From contig CM017569.1 of the NCBI GenBank assembly GCA_007844125.1, forward strand, positions 13,552,994-13,616,993: a stretch of DNA of 64,000 nucleotides, in the 5' to 3' direction. The stretch comes from Sinonovacula constricta (Eukaryota > Mollusca > Bivalvia > Cardiida > Solecurtidae). A program made the position numbers and the translations under genes. This document shows, in pieces, positions 26,701-40,073 of this stretch; the first letter of the stretch is position 1; the number at the start of each line of letters is the position of its first letter. The notes under the pieces are model-generated. The model was not told where the DNA came from and made no database searches. It saw only the letters and a program-made list of their open reading frames with translations.

Positions 26701-29700
26701 ACCACAAAGATATCATTCAAGGTACACAGTTCAAATAATCAATGAATGTATGACCTCAGCATGCCTTTGATAAATACGTTTATGTTATATAAATTATCAA
26801 ATATTTATAAGTTAATCAAAAATGTTTGGGGCATATATATAAAACGCTAATAACCTGAAAAGTGCACGTTTACTCTAAATGATCCTTTCTCGCTCTTTTG
26901 GCCATATGCGGATTTTATGAAAGTGAGATGAGCCGACGTAAGAACTAACGCTAACTTATAAGAGTTATTGAGTCATATCATAAGAGAGCGTACTATTTTA
27001 TTATAAAAAGCATAATTTTAAACGTATTTTGTTACAGGCGGTTGTAGTAGCGATCAACAAGAGTGCCTTTGTGACGTCACCATATCCCGTGATCCTCTCG
27101 CTAGAGAATCATTGTTCCATTTCACAGCAACAAAAAATGGCGCAAATATTCACCGTATGTTTAACTTTTTTTTAAATTTCATTGTAGACATTGCTACTAA
27201 TTCAATTTTACTAATTGTTTGTTTTCATTGGCTTTGCTACGTCATATCGTCATAATTATGGTCATGTAATAGTGATGGAAAAACCCTGTGATCTGTCTGG
27301 GTAGAACCACCGGCGCTCTTCATGTCAGCTGGACTCCCCACATTTATGATATTTGAACATTTGTTCAACACTTGACTTATCAATGTCTCTATTTGCCCAG
27401 GCCTAGGTAAATAATAAAGATCAAGTTTAACCATAACCAGAATGACGTTTTCTGATCACGATCGACAACTTTTGCTGCCGCATTCCGTTCTTACAATTCA
27501 TTTTAACTGTTTGTACAAAATTAAATGAAAATAATAAAATGATAATATCAAATTAATGTTATATATTATTAACCTGTTAATATCCTTAAAGCATTATACT
27601 GGTAAATGTCTCTACATCCACAGAGTGTTTTCGGAGACAAACTGGTGACCCAGTTTCTATTCGACACCGATTTCTCTGACGATCCAGTGCTTCCATCGCC
27701 CAACCAACTCAAGTACAAAGTCCTCATTAAGAACAAGAAGATCTGGGAGGAAGGAGACCAGCATGCTACAGCAAAACGTGTAAGTTGTTGTTCAAAGTAG
27801 CTATGGAAAGAAGCTATGTTGTAGAATAATTGTATGTCTTACAATTCAGTCTTACAATCATAGTTACCAGGATTGTTGCTACTCCCCACACTAGCAATAA
27901 TTAGCTAGATTGTAACAGTTTAACTATGTTGCGTCTGAAGATTTTTAGTTACTGTAAAAATCGAATGTCCTTGCAGTTTTCTGATTTGTTAAACGAAATT
28001 GATGGAACTGCAAACTATGTACAATTAAATACAAAGACTTATAACAAACAGGAACCAGTAATACCAGCAAGCTTTCATCACACGGACCGCAGGTTTGTTT
28101 AAAGGACGAGTATCGAATTTGAGTTCAGTGGATAATTTCAGTACGTGAAACTAAAGTAACACTAGTGACAGCACGAGTAAAGTTTGTACTGAAAGTTAGT
28201 AACAATCGTCACGTGACGTTGTCCATACGCTTTGCATAAACGCGGAATCTAAAAATAGTATTAAAAGACTACGTAGCCTTTAAATCATATATGACTTCGG
28301 AACATACCTTTTATCTGTCGCCAAATACTGTGTGTTAGCCTATATGATCTTGTTGTGGGAATGTTTAAATGCCCAAAACGAGTAAAAAGTAACGTTTATT
28401 CTACTCACCATGAATTAAAACATTAATTTAACTATACCTTAGTTTCACTTTCGTCGCCGTAGTCGATCATAGCCGATAATTTCATCGGGCATTCCGGTTA
28501 AATACGTCGAAAGTAAACGTTGTCGTCTAAAAATCGGTGTTTACGTGATGTTCTATCATTCGAGTTCATGATCGTTTTTTTTCCGAATAAAACAAAGCCG
28601 GCCTTTCTCTCTTGCGAGTCGGGTTTCCTTCGTCCGCCATTGTAATTTACGAATGAAGGGCACGAATGAAAGAAAATGCGGGTCAAGGGATAGTACAACG
28701 CTTATGTAACTGATCGGAACATTTCGGGATTCGGCCAAGTAATTTAAAATCGTTTAAGACTCCCCAGTGCTGAAAGATATTATTTATTATAAGATTTTTA
28801 TTAACGACCGTTCAGTCATTCTCTGTTTGTGTAAACTGCTGCTGTTCCAGTTATATATTATTTCAGATATCATGTTAATGCTTTTGTTGTATTTCGTTTT
28901 AATTTGACCAGGCCTCTGCGTTCAGTCGAAACTACAGTATGGTCCTTACTGAGAGCGGAGCCTCACACGACTTTGACTTCGAGGACGAAGATGATGACGA
29001 GGAAGATGATATGGCGGAGGGAAGTAAGTAAATCTGTGTTACATTATAGTCAACAATTAACAGTTTCCCATGATCATTTCAATCTGTGATTGGAGATGAC
29101 GTTTTTGTCATCACTTAACGGTTTCATTGTAATGTGTGTTATCGTTCATGATATTGTAAACAAAGAAAACTTGTTTTATGACTTAATTGAGAAAAGTGTG
29201 TCTCAACTTATCAATGTGTTTTAATTTGTGTATTGATGTATATAACATTCTCAGTGAAAGACTCTCGGCGATCGATGGACAGCCAAGAGAGCCGGACCAC
29301 ACCTGACCAGGAAGACAAGGAGGGTCTGCACCCCTCGGGCTCGTATGGTGACCTCGCTAGGTTAGTTCTTCAGTGTGCTGGTTTTGTCTCCCTTTCTAAT
29401 AGGCTAATGTTATGTTCTCTTCGGCATTAAACGCTATACAGTCGGGGGCTATATATGATTGAGGGAAGCTAGCAAATGTAGGAAGGCCTACCTGACTGGA
29501 CGCAGTCTCGGGCTTCAGAGGACTCATTTCGGGGTTAGGGCGGGACGGGCGGGACGGGCGGGACGGGCGGGACGGGACGGACTAGACACTTGCTGACAGA
29601 GAGCACTGCATCCAGCGGGATGAAGTGTTTTATGACCTTCCATATTTTCGAGCTCTAAATAAATCGTTTTCAAAACCTTTTAGCCAAAGACAAAGACGCA

Positions 29701-32700
29701 TAACAATAAGCATGGCGTTTTTATCCATTACATACTATTGTAAGATAAATAATGGTATATTTGTCTATATCTTCATAATAAGTAAATTGTAGATATACGT
29801 GTATTATCTTGACGTTAGTCATAATGGCAGAACACTAATTGAAACAGCTTCATTTGAAATAAGAGTATGTTAAATGGCAAATATCATAATATCAGTTATT
29901 CAACATTCAAATAAAAGTATTGCTTTCCAGTCGGACGCCTCTTATATTTTTTTGTTGTTGTTCATAGCAACCACAATGTGTCGTGCTACTAATGGTGCAA
30001 CTGTAGCACAGTTACAACAAAGCTTTCTCATTTAAGAAGTATTAAATACAAAGCGGTATTAAATACAGAACCGTATTAAATACAAAGCGGTATTAAATAC
30101 AGAACTGTATTAAATACAAAACTGTACAAAATACAAGGCGGTATTAAATACAAAGCGGTATTAAATACAGAACCGTATTAAATACAAAGCGGTATTAATA
30201 ACAAAACTATATTAAATACAGAGCCGTATTAACTACAAAGCATAATTAAATACAAAGCTGTATTTAATTAAAAAAAAATTTAAGTACAAATCGGTATTAA
30301 ATAAAAAGCCGTATTAAAGACAAAGCGGTATTACATACAAATTGGTTGATGAGATATTTGATGTAATATTTCTAGTTTTCGAATCACGGCCTTTTTGGCA
30401 CCGACGCCTATTTTAATAAAGCAGATATTGCTTAAAACATACATTATGCATAAATTAGTTTCTTTTTGTCTCAAGCCTGTTATAACAAGCTGTTGATCAG
30501 TTAATACCCAATTGACATGGCGTGCTATTATAACAGACGGGCCTCATGCATGTACAGTGACAAATCCCGGCCCAAAAGCCACCCTGAGCTGGACTGGCAG
30601 TTTGATGAAGATCTACCTGAGGTCAAAGGTCATCCGAAGAATAAACAAAAGAAGGCCAGCCAGATCGCCAAAGAGTTATCGGACCTGGTTGTGTACTTAC
30701 AAGCTGTTAAATTCAGAGGTATGTCTTGCTCAGTGAAATTGTGTTTAATTTTTTAATGGCAGCTGCCAGTGAGTTTTCGATGAAAACGAACTCTTAGTTT
30801 TATATACTTTCACTGCTTAATAAATACCAGCATTGATACAGACATTTATTACAGTCCTCTCTTCAAATCGACGCCACTTAGTAAATCACAATCTACAATC
30901 TACAATATGGGAGACCCCGGGTTCGATCCAGCGCCGCGGCATACCAAAGTCGTTAAAATGGTAGTGGTATAGCTCCCTTGCTAACGCTCAAGCAAATATA
31001 AAGGTAGTTCTACGACTGGTTGGCCCGGTGTCAGGATAATGTGACTGGGTGTGGTATCATGCCAGGTGTTCACGGCATGCTATACACAGTGAAGGCAGCA
31101 CTATATCTGCTTCAACTGGACACCGTCTCCAGATAACTGAAATACTGTTGGTGGGACGATAAACCCAATAAACAAACAAACAAACAAACAAACAAACAAT
31201 CTACAATAAATGAAAAACAGCATTAAATTCAATACATGTTCCAGCGGAGAAAACTGCTGCTTTCTTTTTATAAATGGAATCAAGATCATTAATGAATAAA
31301 AACTAACATGTATATTTATAGTTTGTCATAAATAATCAATTTTTCAGGTGCATACTTCGAAATATATAAATAAGCCCATTCCTTTTATGTTAGATGTCCA
31401 GGTAAATATTTATCAAAATGCATGTATAGATTAATGTGGTGGAGTATAATTCCTATATGAGAAGGATTATATTTACAATTGTGTATTGCTTTCCAGGTCT
31501 GAATGTTAGTCCTAATTCATCTCTGAAGCAACGCTATAACAAGCCAGGAGCCGCAAAGAAGATGCACAGCACAACCTCTGGAACACCTCCTGCTTCTTTA
31601 GGTACACTGGAAGGCAGCAAGGCGTATACATTGTTGTACCAAGATTGTTGTTTAATATTATCACTGAATGATGCCAATGGCATCTCCTTGGCTTGGCGCA
31701 TTGCTTTGTAATCATAACAGTATTGAAACTTTACTAAGATTTTAATTTCGTTTGACCTAAATCATCTGAGTGGCGATTGACAGGTCAATAAGCATTGAAA
31801 AACAACACATAGAACGAGTAACTTATAAAATGGTCCGGGTGGTTTGATCTTCTTTTCAGTGTTTGGTTAGATGAACTTGTATAAAAATATACGAGCCCCG
31901 TATAAGGTAGAAAGAAAAAGTATGTAAATATTTTGTTAAGGAAATTATAACGTTCAACGTATGATGTTAGAGTTGTCCAGTTTAATCATTCTTTATTATG
32001 TAATTCTTAAGGACATATGTACCTGCTTGCTTGACTTTACTTTCAAAATCTTATAAATTCAGATAAATTCTGTATTTATTTGACCTTTAACCATGGAACG
32101 AAATTTACTAGTATCCCTTTTATACAGTTCATACTAGAAATAGATTTTTCTTATAGATCGACCTGATCACAGCCTAAACACGAGCATATCCCTCCGCCAG
32201 AAGCGACCCGACAGCACCCCGTCTTGCTACCTCGTATCATCTCTAAATGAGAACAAGGCCAAGCATCTGTGTAGAAGGAATCCAAATCTAGTCATCAAAT
32301 ATCCTTTCGAATGGTGAAGTGAATTATCAAGTAATGCATTTTGTTGTGACGAGTTACACCTGTGTCGAAATGTAAGTGAACAACAAGCATGCATCACATC
32401 GTCACATCATGCTTTCAAAATACGATATACAGTAACCTTTGAGTTTTCTTTGCACACTATTAGACGTTAAATTAATGTATAAAGTTAAAGATGTTGGTAT
32501 TGTTATTAGGCTAAGAACACTCAGTTTGATATAGGAATAAAATAACGGCGTATTTTTTTTACACATTTGCATAGGACTTTATTAAATTTACACCATTTCT
32601 TTCTCGTTTTAAATAAATGTTTTTTATGCAAAGACTAAATCTTGAAAAACAGTGTCCTGAAATAACAGTGTGTACATTACTGGAGATTTGGAGTTGGGTG

Positions 32701-35700
32701 ATCTAATGATGTAGTTATAGTTTAAGCAGACCTCTACAACAGGAAGAACTCTATCCATCAATATAAGAATTTTTCCCTTAACACTCCTACTCATACCGAA
32801 AAGCAGCTGATGCGGACATACCCCGCTGGAATGAGAATAGACTCGTCCAATTTCAACCCAGTGCTTTTCTGGGCATTTGGGATTCAGATGGTTGCGCTCA
32901 ATTACCAAACAGAGGGTAGGTGCACCCATTGTATTGAGTACTGATGTTTTAATTACGAGTATAAAGCTAACCTTAACATCTTCGCTTTTCATAAAATGGT
33001 CATTGGAAATGTACGTAGGTAACGACTTTGAGTTAAATACTATCGATGAATATATTCTTGCACAAATATACCACTAGTTCGTGTATGCGTAGACAAAACT
33101 ATAAATATGTTTAATTTGTCTGTACCGTGTTAAATTTTCATTTATAAATCGATTACTAACATTCGTTATATCCTTATATTAACTACTTACTACAGATGTT
33201 TACACCGCCATCAACACTGCCATGTTTGAACAGAATGGACAGAGTGGTTATGTTCTCAAGCCGGCTGTCACGTGGGACAAGAGTCACGTGATGTACAATC
33301 ACTTTAACCCTTTGGATAAAGAGTTTGATGGTCTTCATACGACTGTCCTAACACTGCACGTAAGTATCTCGTTCTCTGTTCTGGAATCCAAGCCATTTTC
33401 ATGACGCTGGCACTCTTAGATATACATGTAGAGTCGTTTACAAGAAACATTGATGAAAATGAGTTTAATAGATCATTGCTTTCAGTGCTATCTCCATGTC
33501 AGGGGTCACGTGTTTTTAGATCAAATTAATCTCTTCCAACAGAAAGGAAAAACATCTATGGACTTGACGAACGAGATTTGAACTTGATTATAATATTTTA
33601 TATAGTTGTTTCTTCTTTTTAAAGTTTGCTATTATAGTTTTATTCTAACGATAAAGTCTTAGGAAGGTTTACATTTTGAAAATAAACGGGGCTGATTTTA
33701 TTACATTTAAATCGTATGGAATATTCTTACATTGCCGCCGATGTCGATAAACACAAGGGCACGTGCTTTTCAAAAAGTTTAAAGTTCAAATTTAGTAGTT
33801 CAAAGTGTAGAACTTTACTTTTGAACTTAATACTAAAAACAAGTTGTCATACAAGTTTGTTTGTCTCGAACCGTTCATACACGTATACAATTCATATTTT
33901 GGAACTGAGTTACTACTGACCTTCATTTATGTTGGATTCTGCATTTATTGCCCTCCTTTGTCACGTGTTTGCCACCAGGTGATCTCGGGTCAGTATGTGA
34001 GCACGAACTACACAGCCAGCACTCAAGTGGAGGTGGAGATTATCGGCATCCCTGTCGACTGTGCCAAACACAAGACCAAGGTCATCTCACGAAACGCTCT
34101 AAACCCCATCTGGAACGATGTCTTTACATTCCAAGTTAGTCAATCGGTTAACTTTTATCATATTTATTAATGCCCAATAGTTAATTATTTCCTTAATATT
34201 CGTGCATAGATTAAATGATATAGACTTAGCTGCAAATTGTATAGATTCAGAGCAGACAACACAGCACCGGGAGCTTACTGATCATGGTCTAAACTTACTG
34301 CCTATATCTGACCAATCAATGCATATTTTTAAGTCCGTTTTAGTTTGTTTGTTGTCAATAAGATTAAGTTATTTAAAAAGGGGACGTACGTCTTTACTTT
34401 ATGAGATAATGATAAGCTGGCAATCGATCAAAACGCACAATTGACTATGTTTGTGATACGATACATACACATAAGCCTCTTATACGCTTTATTAATTTTC
34501 ACAATTATTATTTTATTTGCTGTGGCATTTGAATTAACAGATATCAATATTAAGTCATAGACATAGTCATAGACGCCACTTTACAAAAGAGAATCTGGTA
34601 GAACCACACAAAAGAACAATTGCTGCTAAGTGTCAAGAGCAGAGCAGCTGACAGCAATCTTCCACTTTGTTGTGCCACAAATTAATTTTATGTAGACAAA
34701 CACAGCCTTATCATAATTTGCTTAATTGTCGTACAGACAAATATGACAATATGTTTTGAACGATTTGTATGGCTGTGATTTTTTGCCTTTTGTTATTTAG
34801 AAGATCGAATTTGTATGCCGGCATTGTAGAGGTATAAAGCATAATGGGCGGTTTCCAGTCACCTGAATTGTATTCCATGTTATATTGATTATTGATTGTG
34901 TCCTTTTGTAAGACAGTGCATTTTATTGCATATAAATAACACCATATATTATTTAGTTTATCCTTCACACGACAAATACAGTTGACAACACTCAGCTAGG
35001 GACAATCCTGCAAACACCGAATGTTTAAATAAAGAAGGACCGGGACGCGTCCTACAGCCTCATGTTGCTATAAACAATTACCATAATCATAAAAGGGTTT
35101 GGATATCGAGAGGTTGCAATGAACTGACAACAATACTGAAGTAAAATATTAAACACAGCCAAATGCTAAGCTTTTGCCACTTCTCAAGCAAATAGTTGTT
35201 TCTTATTGAGACCAATCTTTCGTGGAGTATCTAAACTCTCACGGGAAACCTAGAACATATCTGTAGTGGTGTCTGCGGTAATTATTTTGTATGCTTTTAT
35301 ACATCTTTATATACAACATGGACATTCCAAATTATTTAATTTGATTTAAAAATCCTAATGGCCAAGAGAACTTCACAGTATTACTTGCAAAATTGTGGTT
35401 GAAGTTGACAGTTAATTGAACAGTTAGTAAGAAAAAGTGACCAATACCTGAAGGCTACGACATCATTCAGGTAATTCTAACCTTATAGATTTTCCTTGCT
35501 TAAGTATTATAAGTGCAATATTATACCCTCTATTTATTTTTATTTATTTTTCCACTTTCTTTATTTTTTGTAGATGCGTTTATTATTCTGCTATGCACTC
35601 CGACACAAGTATATACACAATCAGGCTGCGTTAAATATATATGTAGAATGTGTCTCTTGTCGATAAATAAAAACATTAACAGAAACTTTACACATTTTGC

Positions 35701-38700
35701 AACTAAGCAAGTTTTAAAACTGCGCCTGTTAATAAAGCGATTGAATGCGGTATGTTGATGCATGTCAATTATCATTTAATGTTATGTTTAATTAAAAACC
35801 ATGCACCGCTTAATAAGTTGCATAAAGAACTATTTTGTTATTATATTTCAAGTTCTTTCGCTTAATATAGTTTTTTTTTAATTGCAATCCACTTTTAAAA
35901 ACGCGGCTGACGAACAAAAAACAACAAATGAATATTTTACAGAGTGTTTGATGTATTTCAATCCCTTGGGCATTTCGCTTTGGTGATTGTTTATAAACCA
36001 AGGGACTAATGATCGGTTTTACATTATAGCGTCTGGTTAGTGTCCTGGTTTTATTGATTTGTAAGAGTGCACTCTGAGAAGCGTATGCAAGGACACGATG
36101 ATTTTAAAGGTATTGGACACTCTATACCATTTTAACATTAAGCCTGCTAAGTAGGAGTCAGTTAGGCCGATCCAAATAGTGAAGATCTAGGTTAGCCTCA
36201 CAAGGACTGGCCAATCACCATACACGCTGTGTGCAGTTCAGCCTTCTTAGCAAGTTGACTTACTCAGTTGTTAGAAAAAATAATACGTATGCAATATAAA
36301 CAAATTAGGCAGGTTATGGGTTTCTATTAGTGGTACCGCACTGTCGATTGTTATCAAAGTGTGGCAATGAAAATAAGCCAAAAGCCTAGACTTGATGTGC
36401 AGCTTCAGATAACTCATTATTTAATAACTCAAAGAGATGATTTAATGAAATTTCCCCAAACGCGTTATCGATTGTAAAGTAATTGTCTCTGACGAAAGTA
36501 TTTATTGAATTAATAAAAGTGAACTTTTTCCAGTTGTTCTTCTTCAGCTTAAACAATTTGGAAAGAGTGCTATGTTAGAAGCTACAGCAATTAGCAAGAC
36601 ATTACAGACGAAAGCCTAGGCGTCTTATTTCATTCTGCATTGTTCATTCGTAGTACTGCTTGACCACTTTATAAACATACTTTAAAATTAATGAGAAAAT
36701 AGACGTATGATACATTTGATAATAACATATCCATAATTCTTCGTAATTTGCTTAATCTTAAAGAAATGGAAGCTACCTTTGTGGCTAGAGACCTACGCTT
36801 AAGTAGTTACAGGGATAGTTCCATTTATTTAGCATGTTGAACATAACAGTATGGTGTAATCGTAAAATGTCTCAACAGTTACAGGTCTAAACACAATATG
36901 ACCTGGTGGAAACGGTACATTAGGACTTAACAAGGTATGACTGGTGGAAACAGTACATCAGGTCTAAACACGATATGACCTGGTGGAAACGGTACATCAG
37001 GACTTAACAAGGTATGACCTGGTGGAAACAGTTTATCAGGTCTAAACACGATATGACCTGGTGGAAACAGTACATCAGGTCTAAACACGATATGACCTGG
37101 TGGAAACAGTACATCAGGTCTAAACACGATATGACCTGGTGGAAACGGTTTATCAGGTCTAAACACGATATGACCTTGGGGAATCAGTTTATCAGGTCTA
37201 AACACAATATGATCTCGTTGAAACAGTACATCAGGACTTACCAAGGTATGACCTGGTGGAAACAGTACATCAGGTCTAAACACGATATGACCTTGTGGAA
37301 ACAGTACATCAGGTCTAAACACGATATGACCTGGTGGAAACAGTACATCAGGACTTAACACGATATGACCTGGTGGAAACGGTACATCAGGTCTAAACAC
37401 GATATAACCTGGTGGAAACAGTACATCAGGACTTAACACGATATGACCTTGTGGAAACAGTACATCAGGACTTAACACGATATAACCTGGTGGAAACATT
37501 ACATCAGATCTAAACACGATATGACCTGGTGAAAACAGTACATCAGGACTTAACACGATATGACCTTGTGGAAACAGTACATCAGGACTTAACACGATCA
37601 GGACTTAACACGATATGACCTTGTGGAAACAGTACATCAGGACTTAACACGATATGACCTGGTGGAAACGGTACATCAGGTCTAAACACGATATAACCTG
37701 GTGGAAGCAGTTCTTCAGATCTAACCACGATATGACCTTATGGAAACAGTACTGGTATATAAATTCTAAACGCGATGTGGCCTGGTGGAAACGGTACATC
37801 AGGTCTAAACACGATGTGACCTGGTGGAAACAGTATATCAGGTCTAAACACGATGTGACCTTGTGGAAACAGTACTTGTATATCAAGTCTAAACTCGATA
37901 TGGCTTGGTGGAAACGGTCCATCAGGTCTAAACGCGATATAACCTGGTGGAAACAGTACATCAGGTCTAAACACGATGTGATCTTATCGAAACAGTACTG
38001 GTATATAAAGTCTAAACGCGATGTGGCCTGGTGTAAACAGAACATCAGGTCTTAACTCGATATGGCTTGGTGGAAACAGTATATCAGGTCTAAACACGAT
38101 ATGACCTGGTGGAAATGGTACATCAGGTTTAAACACGATATGACCTGGTGGAATCAATACATCAGGTCAAAAAACGATATGGCTTTGTGGAAACAGTACA
38201 TCAGGACTTAACACGATATGACCTGGTGGAAACAGTACATCAGGTCTAAACACGATATGACCTGGTCGAAACAATACATCAGGTCTAAACACGATATGAC
38301 CTGGTGGAAGCAGTACATCAGGTCTAAACACGATATGACCTGGTCGAAACAATACATCAGGTCTAAACACGATATGACCTGATGGAAACAGTACATTAGG
38401 TCTAAACACGATATGACCTGGTCGAAACAATACATCAGGTCTAAAAACGATATGGCTTTGTGGAAACAGTACATCAGGTCTAAAAACGATATGGCTTTGT
38501 GGAAACAGTACAGCAGGTCTAAAAACGACATGGCTTAGTGGAAACAGTACATCAGGTCTAAAAACGATATGGCTTAGTGGAAACCGTACATCAGGTCTAA
38601 AAACGATATGACTTAGTGGAAACAGTACATCAGGTCTAAAAACGATATGACCTGGTGGAAACAGTACATCAGGTCTAAACACGATATGACCTGGTGGAAA

Positions 38701-40003
38701 CAGTACATCAGGTCTAAAAACGATATGACCTGGTGGAAACAGTACATCAGGTCTAAACACGATATGGCCTGGTGGAAACAGTACATTAGCTCTTAAAACG
38801 ATATGGCTTGGTGGAAACAGTACGTCAGGTTTAAACACGATATGGCTTGGTGGAAACAGTACATTACGTCTGAAAATAGCCGCGTGGAAGCAGTATATCA
38901 AATGGTACACAACAGATATTTGTCATGATGAACACTATCCGCATATTTGCATGAATGCTAGTGTGACTGAATACAATAGGATTATGCACACAGACTTACA
39001 AGATATAGAAACTAGTTCAACGATTAATTACGACAGGGTTTGTATGTTAAATGTTGATTGAAGTTGCTGAAATGTGAATGTTCGACAAAGTGTCTTTTAG
39101 ACAAATCACAATACTTCAAGTCAGACTCTATGGCATAAGGTGTAACATGTATATTGTTAAAATTACAACACTTTATGTATTATAGGGGTATATATTTAAT
39201 ACCTAACGCCATCTATTAATGGAAAAGCCCACTCTTTCGGGTGATTTTCGCTGATTTGGCGTTAATCTGTTGTTTCATTCTCTTCAAGTTATTATCATAA
39301 AATAATTATGGCCGTCGTTTACGCACTGATTGATTGTTGACACGTGATCAAGAAGCATTTTTTTCCGTATTTTGAGACTGCTGCAGGATCTCCAAATTCA
39401 TCTTTGCAGACACTGGTTATGCTCATTGAAATTCTATGAAGGAAGAAGTGGGACAGTAATACAATATATGTTAACCTTGGCGATGTTTAAGTAGTAAGTA
39501 AGCTGGGTAAATTTAGAAAACTCTATAAAACTTACTTTTTATTTTTATTTCTTTTTTCTCTCTCTCTTTAAATACGCGAGTGCATGTGGTTGCTTGTTTG
39601 CCGGTGGTTGTTTTCAGACATTAAGGCTGGTTGGGGGATCTTCCTTCATTATACGTCATATTGACATTTTCTGTACAGACAACAACAACAACATTTTATG
39701 GGCTTGTCTATTTTTGCAGGTGATGTACTCGGAGCTTGCCTTTATCCGGTTTGTGGTAACCGACACGGTTACCAGCCATATTGTCTCCCAGAGGGTCATT
39801 CCGCTCAAGTGTCTCAGGCCAGGTAAGCATACGTGGGAATATAACGACCCTTTTATTTGGTAATGTTAAAATGACCCGTAGTCAAAACTATGCCATTGTT
39901 CATACTGTTCAGAAATACATTTCTGATACTAAAATATTTGAAATGTACGATATCAACTAGTAGACGCGGTAGGGTCCTCCCTCTCTCTCTCTCACTCTCC
40001 CTC

Positions 40004-40073
<70 letters not shown>

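Noticed and set aside
36927..38910. Several 100-250 codon frames on both strands
   Set aside because: All are 13-residue periodic readings of the 39-bp intronic minisatellite.
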